From Monosporascus cannonballus (lineage: Eukaryota; Ascomycota; Sordariomycetes; Xylariales), in contig QJNS01000002.1 of the NCBI GenBank assembly GCA_004154925.1, positions 620,001-684,000 of the forward strand: a DNA stretch of 64,000 bases, in the 5' to 3' direction. The notes under the pieces were generated by a model, which had not been told where the DNA came from, did not search any database, and saw nothing but the letters and a program-made list of their open reading frames with translations. Positions 50,960 through 63,500 of the stretch are shown piece by piece; position 1 is the first letter of the stretch, and every line of letters starts with the position of its first letter. A program made the translations under genes and the position numbers.

Positions 50960-52295
50960 ATTGTATTAATTATAAATAAAATAATTAGGTTGAAATATTA
51001 TTAGTTACGCAACTGGTTTATAATATCAGTTATTATAGGGCATCAAAATAATACTTATAAATGCTAAGTATAGTTATATACTAAAAATTTATAGAAAAAT
51101 ACAAAACGATAAGTTGATTAATATTAAGGTAATCCTTATATTAAAATAACTTAAATAACTATATTAAAAAATACAAATGATATTAAAATTCATACGAAAT
51201 TAAATAAGCAAATATTATAATCAAAAAAGTTAAAAAGACTAATTTTCGAAAAAGGGAAAATAATTTATTATATTATAAAAAATATTTAAATAAAACAACA
51301 TAACAAAACAAACGATAGCAAGTATATCGGTCTATATAAAAGTATTAAAAAGATTTCAGAAAATAATTATTAATTAAGACCTTTCCCAAAATTTCAACTT
51401 TAACCAATTTTTTATATTCCTTTATTCGAATTAATACCAGATACGATCAAAGTACATATAGTATAAAACGATATAGAAATAAAAGATAAAACAAGCTACG
51501 AAATTAAAAAAATATTCGATATACAAAAAGAAAATAGACTTACCCAATACCTAATCAAGTGAAAAAAGCACTCGGACTCCGAAAATACCTGGGAACCAGC
51601 CAAGAACCTTATTGGCGCCCAGCAATAGTTAAGAAACTTTCACAAGTAACGACGAACGTATCCTAGTTAACAGTCGACCAATTAATAATATCGATTTTAG
51701 ACCAGCCGGTCCAAAATGCGGTCTATATTAACGTAATAACTATGACGGCAACCTTTAATTGTTTCCGTTTTTTTCGAAATAGTTAAACTCCTTTATCGCC
51801 TCTGTATCTTAAATATTACCACGAAACATTTTAATTCCGCATTAAAGAAAAAGTTTTTTCTGTTTTCGTAGACGGTTTAAGTAACCACATAATTCGTTAA
51901 GGCGTTATTAATCATTTAAAAGTTCCTTTTTAACAATACGTTCTTCCAGGCCTGAACGGTTTTCTTTGGCGACAGACTTTCTGTATTTAAATTCGGAAGG
52001 GCGAAAAAGTTAAAAAAGCCTTTATAAGCAATATAAAAAATATTTTCTCGAATTATAATAAATTTTAAAAATCCGATTTTCAAAGTCATAGTAAAAATAA
52101 AAAGCGTTTGAGGACATAATAAAACTAAGGCGATTAATACGTTTTAATAGAACGAAAACGTTAATACATTGACGAAACTAAAATCTTTTAATACCACCTA
52201 ATATAATAAATATGAAAAAGAGAAAGATGCTTACCAGAATTAACAAATAGACGATTTAATGTTTAGAGACAAAAATCGTGGAAAAGAAGAGATCG

Positions 52296-52712
52296 TATTA
52301 CGACCTAACGGTTTGGCTCCTAAGAAACGGTCGGAACCTTTGGAAAGCTAAATTCCGACTAAGCCAAGAAGTCACGAAACTGTCTCAAAAAGCTCAAAGG
52401 CTCTAACTGGTCAAAGGAGCTTAAGCCAGTTAAATATTAAAAAGACTTAAGGGAACTTAGGGAGACTTAATTAAAAGAAATATCGTTAAGCTATAATAAG
52501 CCGTTTAAACCAAAATTAAGATTTATACGTTTATTATTTTTCCTGATTCAAATAATTTTGGCTTGCAATAATATATTGTTATCTAAAATATTTTTAATAT
52601 TACGAGACGTAATATGTTACCATATTTATTACTTAAATTTCCACGATATTTCTAATACCATAAACCCGTACGACTTAGATTTAATAGTTGGTTAAACCGT
52701 TTAGCCGTTACG
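52296..52712 (+). repeat. 3' LTR of element 3
   Basis: 417 bp, TATTACGACC...CCGTTACG. Same U3 repeats as the 5' copy and no insert. It allowed reconstruction of the empty site of the 289-bp element. Confidence 0.88.
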
Positions 52713-52717
52713 TATAA

Positions 52718-54043
52718 CAAATATATTAAAAACTGTTATCGCTATAACAATTCTAAAATTCAGATTAATCTTTTTCATTGTATTAAAAAATAATTTATAT
52801 TTTAAAAACTGTGCGATTAAAAATAACTTTATTACGATTTTAATACAAGATAATAATTACTTAATTAGTAAATCGCGTAATATAAACGAAAGTATTAATT
52901 ATTTTTTCTATTTACAGCGTTTAAGAAGCTAGTTTATAAAAAACATTAAATTTATTAATTACCAGCTTTCATCGATAAATGAATGAAATGAATATAAATA
53001 GACGAAAATCGATATTATTGTAATCGCGGAATTTGTTATTTTTTGTAACAAACCTGTTACGTATCAACCTTGAAATAAAAGCAGTATTCGAAAAAGATCT
53101 TGATTTGCGGATAATAATAGAACGAAAAATAATTCATAAATCTGTTCTTTATAAAGATTTACAAGCTTTTCCTTTAATTACAAAACGATATCTTTCATTA
53201 AAAGTTTCAATTAATAACTGAGAAACGAAACAGAATTAATGTTATAGAAAATTCAACTTGTTATATATTTTAATTTCCTTAAATAAATATAATGTTAATC
53301 TATATAATTTACTCAATTTAATTTCAAATTCTTTGAATTAATTAGATTAGTTAAATTGCCTTGAACACTATAGTTTTACGGTCGAAATGTACCTGTAATA
53401 AACTTTCGCGAAATTTTATAAATCATTCTTTTTGAAATAAAACTTTCAAATCTATGATATTATTTCTCTTCTTTTTTTAAAAAAACTTTTATCCCAAAAG
53501 TAATTTTCCTAAAAGAAAGTAGCAACATAAACAAAATTGAATAAAATAATAAATTGCTATCTTAAGTTCTAGACTTTACTAAGGCTATCGCTTTTTTAGA
53601 CTGCCTTATCCAGCTCCTATTTACGTTGATTCTTGTCCGAATCTTAGAAGGTTTTTACCATTCGGAACAGCCGGACAAACTAACGTTCGTAATCTTCTAA
53701 GTTAGTTCGTCTCAAAATCTAAATGCTAGAATTTTTAAGCTCATTATTATTCTTTCTTTTCAATTTCGTCAACAGTTTCTCTATAATTCACATATTATTC
53801 GGCATAAGGTTTTATAAAAATAAATTATCATTATTTTCGTAAATTAATTCGTGCTCAAAAATGAAAATCTAAAATCGATTTTTTTGCAATAAATCTTTTA
53901 GGCGGGTTAAAATATTAACCGTTTTCGTTTATCTAATAACTTTAAAAAATTTAATTATCGTAAACGAAACGGTTTCGTAAAAGGTTTTATTATAAAGGAT
54001 TATCGATATTATATATCTGGAATTTTACGATTTAATATTTTGG
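52718..54043. other. AT-rich spacer between elements 3 and 5
   Basis: No gene. A less AT-rich patch at about 53580-53720 holds a TTCTTGTCCGAATC...CATTCGGAACAGCCGGACAAA segment of unknown origin. A 62-codon plus-strand frame at 53033-53221 has no recognisable motif and is probably chance. Confidence 0.5.
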
Positions 54044-54048
54044 TTAAT

Positions 54049-54403
54049 TATAACGACTAAGCGGTTTAACTAATTATTAAACTTAACCTGTACGGGTTTA
54101 TGTTAGTAAGAGTATTATGGGATTTTGAGCAATAAATATAATAATTTGATACGTTTCGTAATACTAAAGATATTTTGAGTAACGATATTTCATTATAATG
54201 ACCTGGTATTATTTAAGATATAGAAATAACAAACGTATATATTTTAATCCGGTTTTTTAATACATTATTAGTAGATTGGTAATCCGACTTATTAACGTAT
54301 TATTAGTAAGTTAGTAATTTTGTGCGTAATCTACTCTGTTTATTTTTTTTGACCGTTTTTATTTCGACCATTTTTGGAGGGCGTAATTTGTTAAAACGTA
54401 ATA
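54049..54403 (-). repeat. 3' LTR of element 5
   Basis: 355 bp, TATAACGACT...ACGTAATA (complement of the TGTTACG start). The U3 TTACTAGT-type repeats seen in element 1 are visible at about 54265-54315. Confidence 0.87.
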
Positions 54404-54471
54404 TAAATTTTCTTTTCTAAAAAGTCTAGCCTTTTAGATTTTTTATTAATAGGTTTTCAGCTTTTTTAAAC

Positions 54472-54783
54472 ATGTTTACTCGTATTTTTCAATGCCGTTT
54501 TTGTAAAACCGAACAATATTATATTTTAATACATTTAATTAAAGTAAAAGACTTCGAAATTATACCGTATTTTTTTTATTTGTTTAAGAACTTTATTTGT
54601 GAACTAATAAAAAGGGTTTTTCGTTATAAAGAATATATGCCTCCTAGCTGGTTATGTAATAGAACAAATGTTTTTATTTTTATAATTAATTATTATAATA
54701 CGAAAATTAGTCGTTTAAAAAAACTACTTGCCGACAAAGCTTTATTTAATTTTTTCGATCGATTATTTCGTATTTGTCGTTAA
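54472..54783 (+). pseudogene. Antisense coding-like block at the 3' end of element 5
   Basis: 103-codon frame with an ATG on the strand opposite gag-pol, between chromodomain and 3' LTR. It includes CRFCKTEQ (a CxxC pair) and DFEIIPYFFYLFK. Related sequence in the same position and orientation occurs in elements 1, 2 and 4 (IPYFFY or MPYFLY). No family recognised. It may be a captured or antisense gene of this transposon lineage, or a chance frame in AT-rich DNA. Confidence 0.4.
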
Positions 54784-54959
54784 CGATAATAATATTAAGC
54801 ATAAGGTATTAAATTTGTTCATCATATTTTTAATCTCTGGGCGTATTTAACGACTTTAATCGCTGCGAAACGGAAGTAATAATAAAGGTTTAAGTTTTTA
54901 GGGGTATAGATGTTATCGATTAAAGTTTCGTTAATTCGTAAACGCCGCTCTTATGGGCC

Positions 54960-57900
54960 GTTAATTGGAACGCGATTCTGGGTTTCGTCGTTATTAGTAA
55001 AAATTCCGTAATAAGCGTTAGGCATTTATAAGATTTTTTACAGGTTTTTATGTATTTTTGGAATCGGGATAACTCTTTTTTAATTAGATATTAAGTAAGT
55101 CTTTTTTTCTTTTTTATATCGAACATCCATTTATTTTATAGGTAATTATATTTTTTTTTATTTTTTTAGTTCTTTTCTTCCATATGAACCTTGTTGTTAT
55201 TCGTTATTAATTTTAATGAGAAAATAGAAAAAACGGAATGAAATTTAATTTTCGAGGAAAGTGTTAATAAATAATTATTTTCTAAGATTTTCTTAATAAG
55301 TTTATATACAATGATATATTTAAATTTCAGATTTGTATTAAGTTTTTTTTATTTCGATATTTTTAATATTAAGGTAAATTATTTTCCCTTTTTTGAAAGT
55401 TAATTTCTTTAATTACTTTTTGTTATAATTTCTATTTATTTAAATAGGTACGAATATTAATTTTGTTTTTCTTTTAGGTATAGCTGTTTGAGTTAGTTTA
55501 ATGTTAATAGGTTCGGTATTTCCGTTGTTATAAATAGTTAATATAAAATTAAAGTTCAAATTTTCTGAACTTATTTTAATAATTTTATAGTAATTAGTAT
55601 AATAAGTTAATAAAATAATAGGTAGTTTTTTAATTTAATGATTGTATTTATAATTAATGTAATATTTTCATTATTTCTTAATTTTTGTTTATTTATATTA
55701 TATATCCGTTAATTTAAAATCTAAATACGTTAAATGATTTGTAATTTAAATTGATTTGAATTATAACGTTTTGCTAAAATTTAGATATAAACGTAATTTC
55801 TTTGTCGCAAAAAACTTTGAATAGTAATTCGCATATGTTAAGAGCAGTTTCTTAAAAAATATAAATGGTTTATTGGCTATTAATATTGTTTAATAAGGTA
55901 AAAAAATAGAAAAGTTTGATAATTTATCAACAACGACAAAAATACTGTTATAATATATTTTTGTTGTGAGATTCTCTAATATATAAAAGTTGATAATAAA
56001 ATTTATAATAATCGAATTTTATGGTTTTTTTAAAAACAATAATAAGTACAAATCTTTATATAATTTATATCTTTATATTTTAGTTTTATTATATATGTTA
56101 TATTAGTATAGTATTCTCTAAATTATTATTTTTATTTTTTAAAGATTTTAAGTATGTTGAAGTCTTTTTCACGTTTTGTAAATTCTTGCATATTTATGCA
56201 ATTAATATTTAACTATTATTCGACAAATTTATTAAATATTATTTAGAACTTAGAATTTATTAAATTTCTGTAGCAAATTATCGTCATGTATTGTAATCTT
56301 TATTATATATCGTATAATATAATCCTATCGTCAGAACTTGTTATAAGTATGAATAGTTTTAAGATAATATTAAAAATTATATATTTAACATTAATTAACC
56401 TCTTTAGGAAGTTAATTATTTGTTCGAATGTTTTTTATTACTTTTTTTATTTTTTTATATATAATACTAAAGTTGATATTCGTTTTTTTACATATTATAA
56501 TTATTGTTTTATAAGTTTTTTAGTTGTGATAAATTATCTAACATTTTCAGAATTCGTATAAACTTTAGTTTAATAAAAAGCTTTTTTAAAAAACTATATA
56601 GAATTTGAAAATTTATAATAATAATTGTAACATTTTTATTTAAAATAAAGTAATTAAGTTTCATTACTGTCAATTTATATGAAGAATTACGATAAGATAT
56701 AATTTACTTTAATTATTTCGTTATCAGATTATTACATTTAACGCATAATCCGAAATTTCGGCTTTAAATTTATTAAAAATATTAAATACTATAAATTTAA
56801 TATTAGCTTATTAATAAATTTATTTTTAATTTTCTAAATTATTTTCGTTATTTATAGCCTTTATACAATTTTCTTTTTAAAAAGGTTCCTTAGGCATATA
56901 ATAATTTTGTTAACATCTCGGATAAACTGTTTATAATAATTAATAAATTTCAAAAAATGCTTATATTTTTTGAAATTATTATTGACATTTATTATTTTAT
57001 AATTCTAAATGTTTTCTTTTAAATCTATTTTGATATAGTGTAAAATATAAACATTTTTTAAACATTTTATTTTTCGTTTATAAAATTGATATTTCTCTAT
57101 ATTAATTCGTACTTAAACGTTTTATTAAAATTAAATAATTTATTAACACATAATATAAATGTTTCTTTATTTTCAGAAAATAAAAATATGGTCGAAGTAG
57201 TATATTACAAAGATATTAAGGTAATTTTGTAATGTATAATGTATTATTTATTAAAATATTATTAATATATTGATATGTTTTATTAAGGTAATTCAATGTT
57301 AAAATAATCCATATCTCGTTTTTAAACTTATGTTTTATTTGTATATTTTTAAGTTTAATACAATTATATTTATTGAGGAAATTTAATATTAGAAATTATT
57401 AAGTCTTTTAAGATCGGTTTTTGATATTAGAAATTAACGGTAATAATATTCGATTTCTGATGCTAATATTCTTCTAATAATGGATCATTAATTACAAATT
57501 GTTATTTGTTATTTAATTAAATACAAAAAGTAAAAAGTACTTTATAGATATTTCAGAAAATCGAATCTATTTTGAATAATTAATTCTTGGGCTATTTTTG
57601 AAATATATATCTTTTGTTGTCGTTAAAATTATAAATAAGGTAAAAGTTTGCACACAGTTTTCTTAAAATTATTGCTTAATTTTATTTATTATATTTTGGT
57701 AACTGTATAAAAAGGTTTTTTAAAAATGTATTTATATTAATAATATTGTAATAATATATTAATTAGAGTTTTTAACTCCTGAAAATATTCTTTTTATTTA
57801 TTATTTGATTACGTAAATTCTCTTTAAGAATAATAATACATTGGGTATTATATTAATAAATCTTTATGTATTCTTTTTATATATTCGTTTTTGGATGATA

Positions 57901-60100
57901 AGGTATTTATCATTTTTTTTATACTTATATTTGTTAATATTTCCTATCGAATATTAAGTTGTTAAATTTTCTTTATATATTCACGAAATAGACAAGTTCT
58001 TTTATTTAAGCAGGCCCTTTATTAATTAAAATCTCATATTAATATATCAATAATAATTCTAAATTTATATTATTACTTTTAAATAAAACGATATCAATAT
58101 TAATTATTTCAGATTATCGTTAAAAAAAGATGTCGAAATAATTAATTTTGTATAAAATCTTCATATTATCATAAATAATATTTAAACTTACGGTACACGT
58201 AATGCTATAAGGATTATTTCTTTATTTTAACAATAGTTTAAATTTATTAATAATATTCGATATAATATAATATCCCCTTAAAGTTCTGTAATATACTATT
58301 ACAATATATTAATATTTTTATATTCGTATAATTGAAGTAATACAATTATTACTAAATTTAATTGTTATCTTTAAATCCTTTTTAATAGCTTTTTCTAATT
58401 TTTCGAAATTTTATTATTTTGCAGCTTTTTTATAAGTAACTTTATTTAACGTTTTTTAAGTTTATCGAACTTTATTTATATTTTGATACATAATACGTTT
58501 AGTTGTTAAATTTATTATTTTTCTCGACATATATTTTTTAAAATTATGTTATAACCTGTTTTATTAGGTATATTACTTGTTTATATAACGTGTAATTTTA
58601 TTTATCCTTTTATAATTTAGTATTCTTTAATAAAGTTTTTGAATAAATTGTGAAAAACGTTTTAATTTAATTTTTTAAACTTTCTAATAAACGTGAATTA
58701 AAAAGTAAGATTCCTAATAATCTTTTAACAATTTCATTCATTATAAATATATAAATAGTTTTTTTACGTATATGATTTTCCATTTGCTTAATTCTATAAG
58801 ATTAGTTATTTATCGATTTCGTTTTATAACGTAATAATTCGAAAGTATTAATGTTATGAGGTATTTATTTTGTTATATCTTGTTTAGTTGAAAGAAATCG
58901 CATCTTTATTTGTATACATATTCGATACATTAATAAATATTATTGTTTTATACGTTATATGCGAGATACTTTCGTTATTTACAATACATAGCGCATATTT
59001 TATTATATTAATTTAAAATTACGCGATAAGTATTCTTTATTTGTTTGTGGTATTTTTTAACTTTTTTTTCAAATCTTAGTATTAATATTTTTTAATATTT
59101 TCTGAATTAATGTCTTAACATTTTATATTCCGTGTCTTACTTTTTGACGTAATAGCCTCATTTCGTCCCGGATTTAAATTATGTTAAAAACCATATCGTT
59201 ACTTCTGTATATGATTTTTAGATTAACTTTTTATAAAAACTTTTAATTATTTTATCATAATTTGGTAAGGCTATTGTAAATATTTTAATATTTCATTTAG
59301 TCGTCATTATAATATTTAATTTAAGGTTTGTTTTTTAGGTTAAACTGTTCTATGTTTTATGAGTTTTAACATTATATTATAAGATGTAAATAATATGTCG
59401 CGTTTCTTTTGTTAATTAATTAATTATTTTCCTTATTTTAAAATATATTGTTTTTTCTTCGAACTATTTGTATTATATATTGTTATTTCTGACAATTTTA
59501 ATAATATACTAATTCAAAGTTTTAAGTGTTGAATATTTAATAGTCTTATTTTTGACGTTTATTTTCAATAGTTTATAAAATATATCGATTAAATTCTTAC
59601 TTTTATTACTAGTTTATTTGGCCTTAATTAGATCGCTTTTAAAACTAATAACGTATTTAGAAATAGGGTTTTTTGTTATAATTGCAGAAACTATTATAAT
59701 GCCGTGTGTTTTATCTAAGTTCTCGAAATTAGCTTTTAATTTCTCCTTAAAAGTGTTGCGTAATAAAAAAAAAGCCTTAATACTCATTTTTAATCGGCCT
59801 TTACGTTTTTTAAGTAATCTTTTATAACTGGCTTAAATTAATTTAAAGTGTTTTCCGAAAAAAAAAGCTGCTATAAGTAAATATTATCTAGAGATTTATC
59901 TGGATCTTAAAAACGGAAATGTATTCGTATTTAGATAAGAAAAATTTAAAGTTTGTTTTTTATCATAAAATTAAGGTTTTTTAACCTTATATTTTGGCGC
60001 GCTATTACGAATTGAAATAACCGCTACTTAATTTATTAACTGCTAAATTTATTTCTTAAGTCTCTGAATCTTATATTGGAATTAAGTTCCGGTCGAAAAA
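54960..60100 (-). pseudogene. Dead gag-pol of element 5
   Basis: Chromodomain remnant at about 55000-55130 on the minus strand (MFDIKKKKRLT.YLIK). RT region at about 57150-57560, identified by collinearity with elements 1 and 4. The most degraded of the five copies; only short motifs survive. Confidence 0.7.
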
Positions 60101-60185
60101 GTAGTTCTTTTTTTATTAGTCTACATCTGGACTAAAAAAGTATTATTTAAAATTTAAAGATATTAGTAAATAAAAGCTAATAACG

Positions 60186-60504
60186 TAAAACAGCTAAACG
60201 GCTTCACTAAATATTACACTTAAGACGTACGAATTTATAGTAATAAAAATATCATAAGATTTTAAATAATAAATATAACAATTTGTTATATTTCGTGCTT
60301 TAAAGATATTTTAAATAACGATATTGTATTATTGCAAGTTAATATTATTTAAGCCGTAAAAGTAACGAACGTATATATCTTAATCCGGCTTACTAGCTTA
60401 CTACTAGTAAATTGGTGATCTATTACGTGGCCTGGTCTACTTATTTTTCTTGGTCGTTCCTGTTGCGATTGTTTCTAGAGGCCGTGGCTTTTCAAAACGT
60501 GATA
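60186..60504 (-). repeat. 5' LTR of element 5
   Basis: About 319 bp. Inner end TAAAACAGCTAAACGG; outer end retains CCTGTTGCGATTG and GAGGCCGTGGC. The exact outer limit is set by the TTAAT duplication. Confidence 0.85.
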
Positions 60505-60509
60505 TTAAT

Positions 60510-63500
60510 AATAACTTAAAAAGTTATGTTTTTAGCTTTTATACGGGTTAATATCTAATGTTTTTAGCCGCAAAATTAGAAAAGGTTTATAAATTTTTAT
60601 TCGCACCTAAGATTTATTCTCAAGGTTTATCTATACGGTATTTCTTTAAATTTATTCTTAAGATTTGCTCTTTAAAGCTTAATATTTCGATATTGCCAAA
60701 CCAGTTAACGAGTATAAGGTTTATCATAGTCGAAGCTTATCGGTAAGTATTCGACGTTAGTATAAGGCTTTATAAATTTAAGATAGAATTTATTGTAATT
60801 CGAAAAATTATAATTAGGTCTCGTATTCGAAAATATTAAGTATTATTTTTCTCGAATAAATTATATCGTATGATACTTTTCTATATATTTAGCTCAGCCT
60901 AAAAATGTGGCTTAAATCTAAATATACCTTATGTTCCAAAAATGAAAACTGTAAATAATAGCGTTATTTATTAGAATCATTTTTGGAAACTCTTTTAAAC
61001 TAACTTTATTATAATAAATTATATTTAAAAGACATTCGTTTCAAGTAAAGCGATTTACGCAATGGTCGTATTAAGTCATTTGCGAAATTTAGTATTAAAA
61101 GCTTTTCTTGCTTAAATCACGATCGTTTAAATAATTTTTAAATATTTTTACGTTTTCGATATTTTAAATTATAATTGTCATACTCGTCGGTAACGTTTCG
61201 TCTATAACATTTTAACTATAAATTCGCTATCAAAAGCAGGTATAAAACGTAACTGTTTAAAAAATAATAAAAAGTTAAAAATAAATCTTTAACGTATTAA
61301 AAAGTGACTTTAAAAGAATTAAATAATTTATATTAGTACGAGAGAAAACCGATTTATTAATAAAAGAAAAATGTCTAGACTTTCATTAATTAATTAAGAT
61401 ATTTGAGTTTTTAAGAAAAGACTTTTTAAAAAACAGAGTAATCATTGTTTTAAAAATATAAGTTAAACTAATTAAAACAAAACAAAATGCTATAAAAACA
61501 GCGATATACAGAAGAAAATAATCATAATATATTTCAAAAATAAACGCCTTGGTACACACCTTTACTTTCTTCGATTAAAATAATATAAAGTTAACTTCGA
61601 ATTGAAAACCGTTATCGTCTATAAATTTAGACCTATTAAAACGATCGGTTAAAGTTTCTATAATAAAACGTCTTAATTAGATTTATTATATTCGCTAGAT
61701 AATTAAGCGGTTCCCTAATATTTTCTCTCTATAAATCATTCTTCTATTTAAATAAATACTGATTTTTGTTTTTAATTAAACTAAAATCTAATATTCTTTC
61801 AACTTCTTATGTTTTGCTATTTTTGTAAAAAAAATCTACACTTTTTTTAAAAGCGCGGTTTTCACATTCATTGGAATATAAACTATATAAAAAACAAGAT
61901 ATATTGTTATATTTTTAATTATCAATAACTGTTATTTGTGAAAATACTTTCGCTAACATTACATGACGCACACTTTTTCAAATCTAATATAATATTAAAT
62001 AAATTCTTTTCGTATTATGAAAGCAATCATTAAAGTATTTTATTGATATAATACCGGATTATTTCTTATTAAAAAATTACAATTTAGTACGACAACAGGT
62101 TTAAAATATCTTAAGTTTATTTATTAATATTTTTGCGTTTAAAATAATTATTATAATTTACAATACATTAATAAACACTTATTTTAGTCGTTAAATTTCT
62201 ATATAATAACTGTATCTAGTTATAGTACGAAATGTGTCTCTATCTTTACGAATTGATATATTAGAAGTGATTTAAGATATATATAAAACTTTCATTTAAT
62301 ACATTTATTAATAATTAAGGTAATTTCGAAAGTTTAATTAAAAAGTTTATTTAACAGTCCGTTTTAAGACAATAAGTTGGGAAAAATTTAAATTTAGTAC
62401 TAATTTAATTTTTTTTAAAAAAAGCTGATGTTAAATTTAACAAAGTAGAACACTGAATGTATTATGTAAAATCTCTCTAGTAAGTCATAGTTATTAATAA
62501 AATATTTAATAAAAACATAAATTAATTAGTTTACAATCGAAGTTTCTTTAAAAAGAATCAGAACCATCTATGTTTAATTGATCAATTAATAATTATTTAT
62601 ATTTTATTACAATACACTATATTAACGTAGTTTTTCAATACTAATAAAATAATAATAAAATCCTGAATTATAATATATCAAAACTTATTAACAAGAATTA
62701 TAAATTACAATAACTTGTAAAATATTTAAAAAGCCGCTTTAATTTTATTATCAATATTATAATCGTAAATAAGCGTATTTCTTCCTAATTCATTAAGAAT
62801 TAAGAAAGTTTATTTACGAATTACATTTTGTATCAAACTTTAGAAATAGAAATTTTATTGTAACATATTAATTAAGTTTTCTATTAACACTTTAATTGTT
62901 AGATGCTTATTTCATTTTTTATATTATAAACATTTTCCAATCGCATTAATAGTTCCAAAATTCATATATTTAATTCTATATAATAATAAAATCATATTTT
63001 AAATATATGATCATATTAATTAATATTTTAAAGATTTTTAAAATGAAAGGTAATTTTAACAATAGAAATATTTTCCTATATATAGTTTAAAAGTAAATCT
63101 TAATAAAAGATTAATCAAATTCTGTATCTTTTATATAACTTTTATATTTTTATAAATCGGATATGGTTTTTACAATCCGAGTTAATGTTAAGAAAGTTTT
63201 TAATTTCGTTATAAAAAATCATGAATTTTTTTTGAAAAACTATATATATGTATTAATATCTTATTATTATGATTTAAATATTCAAATTTTAAGTTCTGTT
63301 ACGATTTGAAATAATAAGCTACTAAGTATTATTTTCTATATTTTAATTATTTAAAAATTATTTTTAAAGTATAATTTAAATCGTCTATTTCTAAACGTTT
63401 CTATCGGTACTAAGTAATCTTATTTTTAACATTTTGGTAAATTCGATTTTAAATTAATAATTGTTTTCATTGTTTTATCACCAAATTTTAACACTTTTCT

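Larger units (their letters stand above)
39430..51640 (+). pseudogene. Dead gag-pol of element 3 (split by insertions)
   Basis: Gag-like part to about 41300. RT lies at about 42150-42600, with YYNYIFIF in place of Y.DD.LIF. RNase H lies at about 42700-43250. The integrase runs from about 43900, is broken by the solo LTR at 43949 and by element 4, and resumes at 50960. Chromodomain at about 51494-51640 (SYEIKKIFDI, then NTWEPAKNLIGAQQ) is the best preserved of the set. Confidence 0.85.
38516..52712 (+). mobile_element. Chromovirus (element 3) with four nested insertions
   Basis: LTRs at 38516-39223 (enlarged by a 289-bp insert) and 52296-52712. Candidate duplication is TGTAA at 38511-38515 and TATAA at 52713-52717, a match if one G was changed to A. 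The purine tract GGAAAAGAAGAG precedes the 3' LTR. The interior is interrupted by two solo LTRs (43384, 43949) and by antisense element 4 (44392-50959). Homology to elements 1 and 2 continues across every junction. Confidence 0.9.
54049..60504 (-). mobile_element. Complete but inactive chromovirus (element 5)
   Basis: 6456 bp on the minus strand, with LTRs at 54049-54403 and 60186-60504. Target duplication TTAAT is identical on both sides (54044-54048, 60505-60509). LTR type as element 1, including the outer segment GAGGCCGTGGC near 60478. Chromodomain and pol remnants run right to left. Confidence 0.9.

Noticed and set aside
56286..56561. 91-codon plus-strand frame in element 5
   Set aside because: Composed mainly of Tyr, Ile, Phe and Asn, as expected from A/T-rich DNA antisense to the pol remnants; unlike 54472-54783, I found no counterpart in the other copies.
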